From Ridgeia piscesae (Eukaryota; Annelida; Polychaeta; Sabellida; Siboglinidae): DNA of 64,000 nt. The stretch's first letter is position 1. Each line of letters starts with the position of its first letter. The translations under genes were made by a program, and so were the position numbers. Location of the stretch: NCBI GenBank assembly GCA_025642075.2, contig JAODUO010000111.1, forward strand, positions 345,001 through 409,000. Reading direction: 5' to 3'. The notes beneath the pieces are model-generated. The model was not told the origin of the DNA. It made no database searches and was given only the letters and a program-made list of their open reading frames with translations. This document shows positions 37,085 to 48,306 of this stretch, one piece after another.

Positions 37085-37760
37085 TCAAAACGGCGACAAA
37101 TCCAAAACGGCAACAATTCAAAATGGCGACAAACCAAAACGGCGACAACCAAAACGGCGACACATCCAAAACGGCGACAACCAAAACGGCGACACATCCA
37201 AAACGGCGACAACCAAAACGGCGACACATCCAAAACGGCGACAACCAAAACGGCGACACATCCAAAACGGCGACAAATCCAAAACGGCGACAATCCAAAA
37301 CGGCGACACGCCAAAACGGCGACACCAAAACCAAAACGGCGACAAATCCAACTTGATTTCTCTCCAAAACGCTGTGTTTACTTGTATTCAAAACGGCGAC
37401 ACGCACCGTTTTGGTTGTCGCCGTCTTGGTTGTCGCCGTTTGGATGTGTCGCCGTTTTGGCGTGTCGCCGTTTTGGATGTGTCGCCGTTTTGGTTGTTGC
37501 CGTTTTGGAGTGTCGCCGTTTTGGTTGTCGCCGTTTTGGTCTGTCGCCGTTTTGGAGTGTCGCCGTTTTGATTTGTCGCCGTTTTGGTTGTCGCCGTTTT
37601 GGAGTGTCGCCGTTTTGGTTTGTCGCCATTTTGGTTGTCGCCGTTTTGGAGTGTCGCCGTTTTGGTTGTCGCCGTTTTGGTCTGTCGCCATTTTGACGTA
37701 TCGCCGTTTTGGATTTGTCGCCGTTTTAGTTGTCGCCGTTTTGGATTTGTCGCCGTTTTT
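37085..37760. repeat. Head-to-head inverted minisatellite (~300 + ~350 bp)
   Basis: From about 37085 to 37400 the 15-17 bp unit CCAAAACGGCGACAA or CCAAAACGGCGACACAT is repeated about 18 times. From about 37404 to 37760 the reverse complement TTGTCGCCGTTTTGG is repeated about 22 times. The turn is at 37395-37410 (ACGGCGACACGCACCGTTTTGG). The arms could pair over several hundred bases as DNA cruciform or RNA hairpin. Open frames of 170-220 codons on both strands (PKRRQ/QNGD and CRRFG/AVL repeats) result from the repeat and are not called as genes. Confidence 0.96.
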
Positions 37761-38435
37761 ACTTATATTCCTGGCAGCAATCGATCTCGGTCCAGGAGGC
37801 GTGCACCCTCCAAGACGCCTGCCGTCTCACTGCGACATGGACGCTTCACTGCCATGCTTGGCATATTTATCACCAAGTGCTGATTTTACAATCTTAGCAT
37901 TTAACAATATTTATTGTCGGGTCCAAGTTTATGCACGAATCTGAATATTTATCTAGGAAATGGCATTGCACAACAGGCATAACTTTCAGCGGCCATGATG
38001 TTCCCGTGCATTGTGGGATATCTCGTACCTATAATCTCGACAGACGGCGCAGTCCGTAGATTTCTGAAATTAGTAGCATTTACGTTATACCTATTGGTAC
38101 AAAAAAACGTAACGCAGACGAATTTGTTGTGTCTGGCTATAGTGGTTGCATGCTCTCTCACTCTCAGTAAGACCAAAGATACATACACAGAAGATTTCGT
38201 TGCTGCTAAATTAGGTGTGGGGCTACAAGTGCTTCCATCTCCCGGAGCATGGGTAATCGATGCTACTGCTAAATTTACTCCGCCAAATGGCGCCACTTTT
38301 TTAATTTCGACGCTGCCCACACCGCAGCGTTTTTGTGATAGAAGAGTAGGACATACAATTCTTGATAGAAGCAAAACGCAGGAACTTTTAATGAGGAAAA
38401 GATACAGGTTTGTCTTCCCTCTCTGTATCTCTGAT
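37761..38435. other. Unassigned; overlapping antisense frames
   Basis: A 193-codon plus frame (37995-38576) and a 176-codon minus frame (37949-38479) overlap over almost their whole length. Neither has a recognised domain and the plus frame runs into a SINE. Left as non-coding. Confidence 0.4.
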
Positions 38436-38745
38436 ATGTTGCCTCTCGGTGGTCGCGCGGTAGAACGCCGGACCGTCAATCTAGGGGACGGTGGTTCAAT
38501 CCCACCTACCGCCGTTTCGAAACTTAGGCAATTTCTTCACCCCACATTTGCCTGTGTCTTTCGGAAGAGACACTAAAAGCCGGTGGTCCCTTCTGTCTGG
38601 TGTCTATGCCAGGGGAAGTAAAAGATCCCACACAGGGGGTAAATGTGTAACCTGTAGTGGACTCACAAATTCTAGAGAAGAACAACTTCTGCGTTAGCCC
38701 AAGTTTGGGCTGTTTGGAGGTAATCACCTAAGACCTAAGACTTGT
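38436..38745 (+). mobile_element. tRNA-derived SINE (family A)
   Basis: The head contains box A-like GGTCGCGCGGTAGAACGCC, and GGTGGTTCAATCCCACC forms a perfect five-pair T-stem with box B (GGTTCAATCC). The body includes GTCTTTCGGAAGAGACAC and AGGGGAAGTAAAAGATCCCA, a conserved SINE-like core. It is distinct from family B in this window. Confidence 0.75.
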
Positions 38746-38825
38746 CGGATCATCAGCTTTGTGAATATGTCACAACTTGAAGTTATCACGGAATTACAAT
38801 CAAACCAAATGTGACGTAATATTGA

Positions 38826-38828
<3 letters not shown>

Positions 38829-38881
<53 letters not shown>

Positions 38882-38909
38882 AATATATATATTATATAAA
38901 GTCAATATA

Positions 38910-38948
<39 letters not shown>

Positions 38949-38979
38949 TAAATATTATATATATATATATATATATTGT

Positions 38980-39020
<41 letters not shown>
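38829..39020. repeat. Complex (TA)n array
   Basis: Several TA blocks separated by short AT motifs. GTCAATATATATATAT occurs twice (near 38901 and 38978), so the array itself has a larger duplicated structure. Confidence 0.95.
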
Positions 39021-39021
<1 letters not shown>

Positions 39022-40034
39022 GTGCAAATAACGTCGTCGAAGGTTAATAGGCAAGCGGCACATCCTAAAAAGTGCGTTATTTTACGAGTTTAAATGACCC
39101 CCACCTACACACACCCAAATGTTATATCATTTGGAAGTCCTGCATCTCCCCGTCACGATTAGTCCTATCATAAAGTTGCTAAGTGGTGTAGTAAGCGTTA
39201 ATCCGAGGTCAAACAAGGACACAATAAAACGATCAATTTTTGAAATTGGACGCTTTTGAAAACGTTTCGATATTAACATGGCTAAGTAGCTATTTTATGT
39301 TTTTAGAAAATGGACAAGCCATATTTTGTTGGAAAGCGCAATATATTATCGACAAGATAATGGACAACATTGTGCTGTATCCATAAACGATAAGAATGAT
39401 GACAATGTCAAGCAAGGTCACCCATAAAATGACGATTATTTGAAAGTTTACAATGCCGCGAATACTATGAAGTTATGTGTCTACTTTACAAATATGGATA
39501 AGTCATGTGTTGTATGAAAGATTAGTTTTTCCCCGTCAAAATACGATGTGACTGGGAACTGTGAGGTGAGGTGGTTGGTTGGTGTTGAGCTGCGTTCAAA
39601 CAGGGTCACCATAAATTGACGAACGTTAGAAATTGCGCCATTCTGCACACGTTACACAATTTCTGTTTGCTTATATCTGTTATCTCCGCCACAATGAAGT
39701 ACACAATCGAACCAACAAATGTCCAGTGAAGGTCAAATCAGGTCATTATAAAGGTATCTATATTCAAAAGTGTTACTACGTGTTTGTTAATATACGCAAC
39801 GCAATATCGTATGCCATTGGAAAAGTCATTGTTTCGGCGTCAAATGGGTTATTACATAGGACTATTTTTATAGAGCTGCAATTGTTACTATAAATGTTTT
39901 TTGCAAAGTGAACTATTTGTTTTTCTTGTCTTGTTGTCAAATACTCATTCATCACAAAACATTGCATGTTGAGACAATTTGGTAATGGTACTTGAAATGT
40001 TCTACCTACGTTTATTTTCTGTTCATTCTCATCG
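39021..40034. other. Intergenic, diverged internal repeats
   Basis: The motif CAAGGTCAC or CAGGGTCACCCATAAA-like followed by AAAATTGACGA or AAATGACGA recurs near 39210, 39415 and 39600, suggesting an old ~200 bp tandem repeat. No gene. Confidence 0.4.
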
Positions 40035-40990
40035 TTGTCACCATCACATAGAATGTCTTTGTCGATTGCTAAGGTGATATTTCAAGAACAATCTACATAC
40101 AGTTGTTCAACAGCAACACATATTCCAATAGAGCACACAAGTCAAAATCGCTGGCACATTGAGAGAACACTGATTAAAACAAAAAATTCACTAAGAGCCA
40201 ACTCGAAAAGAATGCTATTCTATATCTCGCCTGGTGTCTCCTCAGACTACGATAAGAAAATCCCAATTTGGTATGAGGTCTACCACAACCTCTCCCAGGA
40301 GAGAACTAGCTACACAACAGTTCTATACTCGCCAATTAGTGATGCGAATCCAGTCGGCATGGCCACCACGTACACAACGATATGAAAATGTTAGGACTTG
40401 GTAATAGCACTCGGCCAGCACCACTCTATTCAAACGATTGGTTAACAACTATATGCCTTTACCGCACAATACATCTCAATTCATAACGACAATTTAGAGG
40501 TCTTTCCAATTAGATTTGGATGAGGGATGGGTGCAATCAATTCTATCCAATTTGTTTTGAATTATTGGAATTGTTACATTTAATATACCATATTGTCCCG
40601 ATACAACAAATTATCTAGGTCATGTGCAAAGTCACTCAGGAAGCAACAAGCGTGACTCCTAGCACACAAAGAGAAAGCAAACCCCCTTTGAAGCTGGATA
40701 AAACGTTGGGCGTCATCACAGATGCAAAGTGAAACAGTTGTGTAGTCGGGGTGACTGTCGGACTGACTAGAATGACACCAACACTCATCAGGTTGTCATT
40801 GATGAAGCCCATCATGAGTTACTATATGAAAGTAATGCGAGAAAGGAGTCATTCTTCCAAAAGAACTGAAGACAGTGATCACAAAAAAGTACTGACATTC
40901 ACATTAAGGAGTGATGAAGAGCATGTGCGAGCTGTGACCATGATTTGCTCATCGAGTATATAAGTGCTGGGGAGGAAAAGCGGGAGAGAT
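40035..40990 (+). pseudogene. Unidentified decayed frame, possibly transposon
   Basis: A 116-codon plus frame (40035-40385) holds a protein-like segment: RWHIERTLIKTKNSL, FYISPGVSSDYDKKIP and YSPISDANPVGMATTYTTI. Downstream, near 40795-41010, another frame reads FDEAHHELLYES and ISAGEEKRERFAELGHQLE with stops between. The peptide character suggests a degraded mobile-element protein, but no family can be named. Confidence 0.3.
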
Positions 40991-41112
40991 TTGCAGAACT
41001 GGGCCATCAGTTAGAAGTTCAAATCGAGATTGTATCAGAACTTCAACAATCACCATTACAACCAAAGTGTATATTAGGAATGCCACTGCTGTCATTCAAA
41101 TGATGGCGGGGA

Positions 41113-42040
41113 TGGGCTAGTACAGTTACAGGTCTGTAAGTGTACAATTATAGGTATGTTAGTGTACAGTTACAAGTCTGTTAGTGTACAGTTACAGGTC
41201 TGTAAGTGTACAATTATAGGTATGTTAGTGTACAGTTACAGGTCTGTAAGTGTAGAATTTTAGGTATGTTAGTGTACAGTTACAAGTCTGTTAGTGTACA
41301 GTTACAGGTCTCTAAGTGTACAATTATAGGTATGTTAGTGTACAGTTACAAGTCTGTTAGTGTACAGTTACAGGTCTCTAAGTGTACAATTATAGGTATG
41401 TTAGTGTACAGTTACAAGTCTGTTAGTGTACAGTTACAGGTCTCTAAGTGTACAATTATAGGTATGTTAGTGTACAGTTACAAGTCTGTTAGTGTATAGT
41501 TACAGGTCTCTAAGTGTACAATTATAGGTATGTTAGTGTACAGTTACAAGTCTGTTAGTGTACAGTTACAGGTCTCTAAGTGTACAATTATAGGTATGTT
41601 AGTGTACAGTTACAAGTCTGTTAGTGTACAATTACGGGTTTATTAGAGGCAGTTACAGGTCTGTTAGTGTACAATCACAGGTCTATAAGTGTATAGCTAC
41701 AGGTTTGTTAGTGTACAGTTACAGGTTTGTTAGTGTACAGTTACAGGTTTGTTAATGTACAGTTACAGGTATGTTAGTGTACAGGTACAGGCCTGTTAGT
41801 GTACAGTTACAGGTTTGTTAGTGTACAGTTACAGGTTTGTTAGTGTACAGTTACAGGTATGTTAGTGTACAGTTACAGGTATGTTAGTGTACAGTTACAG
41901 GTCTGTTAGTGTACAGTTACGGGTCTGTTAATATACAGTTACAGGTTTGTTAGTGTACAGTTACAGGTATGTTAGTGTACAGTTACATGTTTATTAGTGT
42001 ACAGTTACAGGTTTGTTAGTGTACAGTTACATGTCTGTTG
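41113..42040. repeat. 22-bp minisatellite with 66-bp higher-order unit
   Basis: The basic unit is GTTAGTGTACAGTTACAGGT plus two bases. In the left part (about 41206-41640) three diverged units form a 66-bp higher-order repeat (AAGTCT / AGGTCT / ATAGGTAT endings), repeated about six times. The right part is simple 22-bp tandem. The 97-codon frame at 41206-41499 is a repeat artefact. Confidence 0.95.
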
Positions 42041-43340
42041 TAGACGCTATTTTCCAATCAATCTTTGAGTAATTGAAGTCTCGAAGTAGAAGAACATGTG
42101 AAAATATTCACTTATTTTCTCTAGTACCTTAGTAGTATCACAGTTTTCAGTGGTGATGTCTAACTTCTGTAAAAGGAGTCAAAGAGCAGCGTATCCTTCC
42201 CTTTCCGTTTCAAGGTGCAAAATAGTGCTTCATTAAACTCAACATCAAACTGGTGTACTTGAAACGGCAATGAATTATGAATAAATAAGGTAATTCCTTC
42301 TACATTTATTTTCAGTCATATTCATGTCTTTTGAAGTGTTTAGGTTTTACTTCTGATATAGCTAATTAGCTATCACTTGTGGTAGGGTGGAGTTGTTTTT
42401 ATTCTACATTTAAGCTCAGTTATTTCGTCTGTTGTCGATGCATCTGCATTTGAGTATCACACAATTATTTATCCTTCATTTATGCCTGAGCTTGGTTGGA
42501 TATTTTGCTCTTTATTATACGTTGATGATTTGCCTTTCTCCTGGTCGACCTCTTACTATGTAGACACAAAGTGTAGTCTGCTCCTGCTGTGTTTTTTCTC
42601 CTGCCTCCTGCAATATTTGCTCCTTCTCTCTGTCCTCCCTGCTCATGTCATGTCTAACAGTCATTTCACTGAATGACTCACTCACAGTTTATGTAAGTTT
42701 TCAATGACTGGGACGTTTTTGTCCACATCAGGAAAGGCTACCAGCAGCGGCCGACTTCTTGTTTCTTCCGCCTCGGTCTCATTTCTAGCCTTGCTCCCTA
42801 GTCTTCGTACTTGTTTGACCTCTGGCTGGTATTTTCTATCTGTAGTGTACCCCATTAGTTCTTTCAAAAGTTCTCTGTCATGAATTGCATTGTCTGCTTT
42901 TAGGGGACTGGTCCCTGCTGATTACTAGGTGTTTCATTCTATTTGTCCTATCATGTACTTGAGCGCACACTGTGGCAACTACTTCGTCTTTATTTACGAT
43001 TGGTGGTACCTAGTTTCGATCTAGGGATTTGTTTGTAGCCTGAGATTGAGGATCTGCTACTTTGGCGACTGCATCCTCGACTTCACTTACCCTGTTTTTA
43101 GTGCTTCCTCTTTATTTTATATTGTAGACAATTTATTTTCTAACTAATCTTGTCGCTTTTGCATAATTAATAGTTGTGTCGTGATAGCCTTTGCCCTCTT
43201 TGGCATGAAGTGCAGTACCAACTAATGTGCTGTTATTCCTCGCGGATCAGTACTTGGTACAGTGCATCAGAGACTTTCTGGCATTACTTATGATGCCATC
43301 CCTTGCAAATGTCACATTTTTTGGCGTAGACACTTGTCTT
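42041..43340 (-). mobile_element. 5' half of a decayed LINE (PHD, ORF1, endonuclease)
   Basis: On the minus strand, the order is a PHD-type zinc finger piece (CDICKGWHHK, stop, CQKVSDALYQ) near 43318-43255; an ORF1-like segment with QVRRLGSKA and RPLLVAFPDVDK near 42820-42700; and the endonuclease start (YSNADASTTDEITELKCRI near 42455, AISEVKPKHFKRHEYD near 42365, FNEALFCTLKRKGKDTLLF near 42240-42180). The element stops where the 22-bp minisatellite begins; no RT part is present. PHD-bearing ORF1 proteins are known in CR1-like elements. Many stops and shifts. Confidence 0.78.
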
Positions 43341-43696
43341 GATCTCTAACTTGATCTCAAGCAACCTACCTCCAGTTTCTTGTTTGTTTTATGCTGTTGT
43401 GTTAGAATTGTTCTTTGATGATGAACTACCTCGTAGTGATCTTTATGACTGTACCATTGCCATTATTGGTCATTCATACCATTTGGTACTTCTGGTTGCC
43501 CCACGCATGTGTGTGTAGCTACCGCTGGCTGCATAATAAGACGTGCATACTTGATTTCATAAAGTTTATTTATACATGAATACAGTTCAGTAATTTACAA
43601 CAATTGATATATTATACAAAAACCATGCATGTGTGTACGTGCACGCGTACGCACACGCACAACCCACTCACCCACCCATCCCACCCACACAACCCG

Positions 43697-43701
<5 letters not shown>
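43341..43701. other. Intergenic, possible extension of the LINE
   Basis: No clear motif; CA-rich towards the right end. Confidence 0.35.

Positions 43702-43772
<71 letters not shown>
43702..43772. repeat. (CA)n microsatellite
   Basis: About 70 bp of CA with one interruption, preceded by CCCACC-rich sequence. Confidence 0.97.
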
Positions 43773-43776
<4 letters not shown>

Positions 43777-43958
43777 ACATTCGTTCACATACAGTTTTAA
43801 GAAGTTCGCAGCCCACCATAAATATTGTTTAGTATCGGCTCAAACCACACCCAATACTTAGTGCGGCATTATTTTGGACGATCCATGAATTGTTCCAATT
43901 ATCAATGACCAAAAACAGCAGTATAAGCTCCCCTGTCCAAATCAACGTCAACGTGCGG

Positions 43959-43961
<3 letters not shown>

Positions 43962-44018
<57 letters not shown>
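43962..44018. repeat. (TA)n microsatellite
   Basis: About 57 bp of TA. Confidence 0.97.
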
Positions 44019-44021
<3 letters not shown>

Positions 44022-44790
44022 ATTCGCTAGGGGACGCCACAGTAGTGTGCTCCCCGTGCCATACGGATACGATGGAACTAGCCTTCCACATGTAACGTAC
44101 CCGTTCCGTGGGCTTACGCGAACTTACGCTATCACCCTCGTATTGACAACTCGTCGATTGATGTAACTTATGACATCGACGGGGAGGGGGGGGGGCTGTT
44201 GAGCATTTTCGCCGCCGTCACTTCAGCTTCTTCCAATCTAAATGGGGGCATGTGCCGAAGGTCTACGGGGCCGTACCCCTTCGACGCGCCTACGACACTC
44301 ACGATTCAGCGATCACCCAGCGCATGAGAAATACTAAAACGTAAAATGTTGGTCAACGATGAGACAACAAACTCACGTGCTTACAACCTATGCGTCTCCA
44401 GGGCGCTTCCTTCAAGGTGCCACTGGGGCGTGTCCTCTCTGTCTCACCATACTTTCTGGCAACCTTCTTACGCTTGGTCGTGGAACCACATATACATTAT
44501 TTACCAATCGCAATGCACACAAGAAACTAGCGCAACATACAGCGGGGATAATCAGCAATTACTATATTATGTACATTGTATTTCTGATTACGCTTCACCA
44601 GACATTGACACTTTTAGTTTGCCGGGGATCAGCCGGTATTTTAGCGATCGAAACTGTCGTGACGTGCAATGCCCTTTTGCACGTACCGCCACAAATAACG
44701 TGGAGTACTCCGGGCATCAAGGAAATGTCACGTTGGTAATCTTGTACTTGCTGAATCTTAATTATTATGATTTCGTCTTTCGTACCTCGT
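44019..44790. other. Region beyond the KLHL gene
   Basis: Overlapping plus-strand frames of 152 and 126 codons (44346-44804, 44359-44739) have no recognised domain and are about as long as chance allows in this amount of DNA. A G9 run lies near 44192. No repeat recognised. Confidence 0.4.
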
Positions 44791-44796
44791 TTTATT
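44791..44796 (-). terminator. Candidate polyadenylation signal of KLHL gene
   Basis: AATAAA on the minus strand about 280 bp downstream of the KLHL stop codon, the nearest good match in the right orientation. Confidence 0.45.
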
Positions 44797-45072
44797 TACC
44801 CTAGCAATAAACTTCATCCATCGTGGCCCAATAATCGCATCAAACCGAGGGTAAATGTTTGGCCCATTATCGAACCCTAAACACATGTTATCGCCGTTTC
44901 GACGTCCTGTATAAAGCGCTTGAGTTTTTTTGGAAATATAAAACGAGGTAAGAATGACTGTTACACTGTAACAACAATGCCAACCGAAGTACAAGATTAT
45001 CATCCCGTGCACTGCCGTCGACCGCGACGGAACAGGTCCGGAGAAACTGTCTTGGGTTTTGAGCTCCATGAC

Positions 45073-45438
45073 TCAGCACGACTTCACGAGCGCCACGGTG
45101 TGACTCGACAGGGATTTGGGAAGCGGACACTCGCAGCGACTCCACGAGTCATTGTGTACGTCATACGCCTCCACGATGTCCGTTCGTCCCGCGTCACTCT
45201 TCCCGCCGAGTAGCAACAGCTTTCCCTGCCAGTAGACGCAGCCGCCCTCCATGTGACCTTGGGATGCCACCGCCAGGGCGCGCCACAGTTGCTGACGCGG
45301 CTCGTAGCGGTAGACGGTGTGACGTTGGCCGCCGTACACGTACAGACGGTTGTCCGTGACAACGACGGCGCCGGGGCAGAACAGCGGTTCCGGTAGGGGC
45401 GTCCCGTAGCTCCACTGACCGGAAGTGGGGTCGTACAC
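45073..45438 (-). CDS. Kelch-like protein (KLHL), last coding exon
   Basis: Acceptor TCGCCAG before 45438; phase 0. The exon encodes 121 residues and a TGA stop. It starts inside a Kelch blade (VYDPTSGQWSYGTPLPEP), then two full blades: AVVVTDNRLYVYGGQ...VYRYEPRQQLWRAL, and GCVYWQGKLLLLGGK...EAYDVHNDSWSRC with SSHTVALVKSC at the end. The double glycine followed by spaced tyrosine and tryptophan is the Kelch signature. With the upstream exon this completes six blades, the usual propeller for this family, which holds substrates for Cullin-3 ubiquitin ligase. Confidence 0.93.
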   Translation of the reverse strand: MYDPTSGQWSYGTPLPEPLFCPGAVVVTDNRLYVYGGQRHTVYRYEPRQQLWRALAVASQGHMEGGCVYWQGKLLLLGGKSDAGRTDIVEAYDVHNDSWSRCECPLPKSLSSHTVALVKSC

Positions 45439-45743
45439 CTGGCGACAGACGACTATGTTAGTGTGCACCCCAGATGAGAACGTGACCGGCAGAATAATGA
45501 GACCAGATGAAGAAATATTGACTGATTTCCGTGCGAAATGTGCAGTGTAATTAGAAATTAGTTAACGTGAATGTATTGTGTTGGAAATAAGTCGACAAAT
45601 AAATCTACCTGAACAATAATGATTTTTATATAGCTCCGGTATACGTCACGTGGTGGCACTCATGGCGCTTTCACAGTATTTTATTGATTAAAGAAATATA
45701 AAAGTCATATTAAAATAAAATATCAATAAAGATATATTTTAAT

Positions 45744-45782
<39 letters not shown>

Positions 45783-45936
45783 CATATATACATTCATACA
45801 TACAGTATACATACACGAGTATTTGCCTGACACTTCGGAAATGTATTCCACTATAGCAAGGAGCTGTAATGCTGTTACACATATTAAAAAGTATTGCTAG
45901 TATCCGTGATACTTTTGAGCTCACTGCGGCACCCAC
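45439..45936 (-). other. KLHL intron 2
   Basis: Donor CAG|GTGGGT at 45937/45936, acceptor CGCCAG at 45439. It contains a short CA/TA microsatellite at about 45745-45790. Confidence 0.85.
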
Positions 45937-47110
45937 CTGAACGACGTCGGTTGACCGGACGCCCATCGAGTCGACACTTCCGCCAATCACCCACATACAA
46001 CCCGAGAACGATGCAACCGCCGGACGCTTCACCGCCTTCAACATGTCCGGCAGGGGTCGCCACTCGTCGGCGTCGGCGTCATACTCCTCGGCGCTTACCA
46101 GCTCGACGTCGTCCGGTATGACTTCATTGTCGCGCGTGTCCGCCGGCTGCGTGACGTCACTTCCGTTGCCCTGTCCGCCTACGGCGTACAGTCGGCCGCC
46201 GACGACGGCCGTCGAGTGGAGCATGCGCGCGTGACACATCCGGGCGTGCCGCTGCCACGACTGCGTGCGCACGCAGAACGACCACGTATCGGCGACGATC
46301 TGACCGGAAGACGCCTGTCCGCCCGTCACGAAGAGTCTCGTGGCGAACGCGCACGCGCTGATGAACGCGCAGCGCAGCGGCAGCGTCGTGATCGGCTCGC
46401 ACGCGTTGAGGCCGTGTCTGTATCGCCACACGCCGTACACCTCTCCCTCGTTCGAGAACCCGCCCGTCACGAGAATCACCTTCATGCCGTCACGCGGCAC
46501 CAATCGCTTGTTGTCATCGGCGCCGACTTCCGGTCGACGTTCCTCCGCCGCCGTCGCGTGGTACTTCCGGCACTCGGCGACGTATCCTGCGCACTCCGGG
46601 CCCGTCATCAGCACATCCGGTTCGACGACGTCGGCGAAGAATCCGCGCGAGCAGAACGGGAAGCGCACGTGCTGCAGCAGCCGCCAGACGTCGCCACCCA
46701 TGCGCGCGAGGAAGTCGTGCACGATCCAGGCGCGCACGGCGCGATAGACATCGTCCTCGCTATCCAGGCACAGCGTGTCGTCGGGCGATGTACGCGGCCA
46801 GGTCGTCGGCCGACATCTCCAGGTACTCGGGCTCGCGTACGACGGCCGTGAAGTCCGTCAACATCGCCTGGCGGGCGAGACGCGAGAGCCGGGAGAGCGA
46901 GTAGAACTCGGCGAACGCCCAGTAGCCAACGGATGTGGCCGGCGACAGCGCGTCGACGAGGAAGTCCTCGCACAACTCGCGCAGGCGCAGCACCTCGAGA
47001 AAGTTGCACGCGACGAGCACTTCCTGCACGTTGGCGCGCGTGATGCGTGCGCGGCCCATGTACACGAAGTCGACGACGACGCTGAGCACGCCGGGAGGCA
47101 CCTCGCTCAC
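45937..47110 (-). CDS. Kelch-like protein (KLHL), large middle exon, frameshifted
   Basis: Acceptor CGTCTCAG before 47110, donor CAG|GTGGGT at 45937. The first 109 codons complete the BTB fold (VSEVPPGVLSVVVDFVYMGR, then VQEVLVACNFLEVLRLRELC) and run through most of the BACK domain to LAAYIA. After codon GCC (46786-46784) one base, 46783, breaks the frame; reading resumes with DDTLCLDSEDDVYRAVRAWI, which is the expected BACK continuation. The exon is 1174 nt, one more than a multiple of three although both ends are phase 0. The rest (282 codons) carries Kelch blades 1-4: VILVTGGFSN, RLFVTGGQAS, RLYAVGGQGN, CMWVIGGSVD. An extra base in the assembly, or a recent frameshift, explains this better than an intron. 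Codons are GC-rich. Confidence 0.93.
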
Positions 47111-47129
47111 CTGAGACGGACGATGCATG

Positions 47130-47400
47130 GACCGTTACGGACAACAGTAGATACAGGGACCGTTAGGGATAGCAGTAGATACCAAGACCGTCATAGACAA
47201 CATTAGATACACAGACCGTGATGGATAGCATTAGATATACGGACCGTTATGGACAATAGTAGATAAACAGACCGTCACAAACAACTTTAGATACACGGAC
47301 CGTTATGGAAAACAGTTGATGGACCGACCGTCACAAATAACTGTAGATACACGGACCATTGGGGACAACATTGAATACACCAGCAGAGACAACAATGCAC
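47130..47400. repeat. Degenerate ~30-bp tandem repeat
   Basis: ACGGACCGTTATGGACAAC followed by AGTAGATAC, or variants, recurs about nine times (for example near 47150, 47185, 47215, 47238, 47298). Confidence 0.8.
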
Positions 47401-47560
47401 GATCTATAAGACACAACATCCAATCCACGAACCGTGAGAGGCAACAATTCACTGATCATCAGAAATGACACCAATGACACGATGAACAAGAAGCGATATC
47501 AAATACTCGGGATATCAGAAGCGACACCATCAAACGCACCAAACTATTGCATGCGTGCAC

Positions 47561-48035
<475 letters not shown>

Positions 48036-48048
48036 GCTCGTATCTCAC

Positions 48049-48306
48049 CTGGACCTCTGATGCGCCGTACTCACGCATGCGCGATGTGAACAGCGCCCGG
48101 AAGTACTTGCTGGCTCCGGCGAGAACGATGCGGTGACAGGGCACGCGCAGGTTCCCGGATGTCAACGTGACGTCAAATAGGTGCTCTTCTTTCCGCAGGT
48201 CGCTGACGTTGCTCAATATATCGAGCGCGTGACCTTCATCCTCCACCTCCCGGAACGCGTGACCTTCATCTTCTAACTCCCGGTACTGTTTCGTTTCCGG
48301 TGCCAT
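48049..48306 (-). CDS. Kelch-like protein (KLHL), first coding exon (BTB)
   Basis: The start ATG at 48306 is the first in frame after an acceptor-like TTTTCAG/GATTCAG, so the 5'UTR is probably spliced. The 86 codons encode a short acidic leader with a duplicated decapeptide (RELEDEGHAF/REVEDEGHAL), then the BTB core: EEHLFDVTLTSGNLRVPCHR, IVLAGASKYFRALFTSRMRE, GASEVQ. FDV, CHR and the A-x-S-x-Y-F motif are standard BTB landmarks. BTB and BACK domains dimerise and recruit Cullin-3, so the product is most likely a substrate adaptor of a CUL3 ubiquitin ligase. The assembled protein is about 598 residues, normal for the family. The subfamily is not assigned. Confidence 0.94.

Noticed and set aside
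37026..37944. Long open frames (170-220 codons) on both strands with PKRRQ/QNGD or CRRFG repeats
   Set aside because: They coincide exactly with the inverted 15-17 bp array and exist on both strands because the repeat lacks stops.
38436..38520. Possible true tRNA gene
   Set aside because: Boxes A and B and the T-stem are present, but the acceptor stem does not pair and a SINE body follows.
37949..38576. Two overlapping antisense frames of 193 and 176 codons
   Set aside because: No recognisable domain, opposite strands compete, and the plus frame ends inside a SINE.
44346..44804. 152-codon plus-strand frame and an overlapping 126-codon frame
   Set aside because: This length is expected a few times by chance in 64 kb of six-frame sequence; no domain, and two frames compete.
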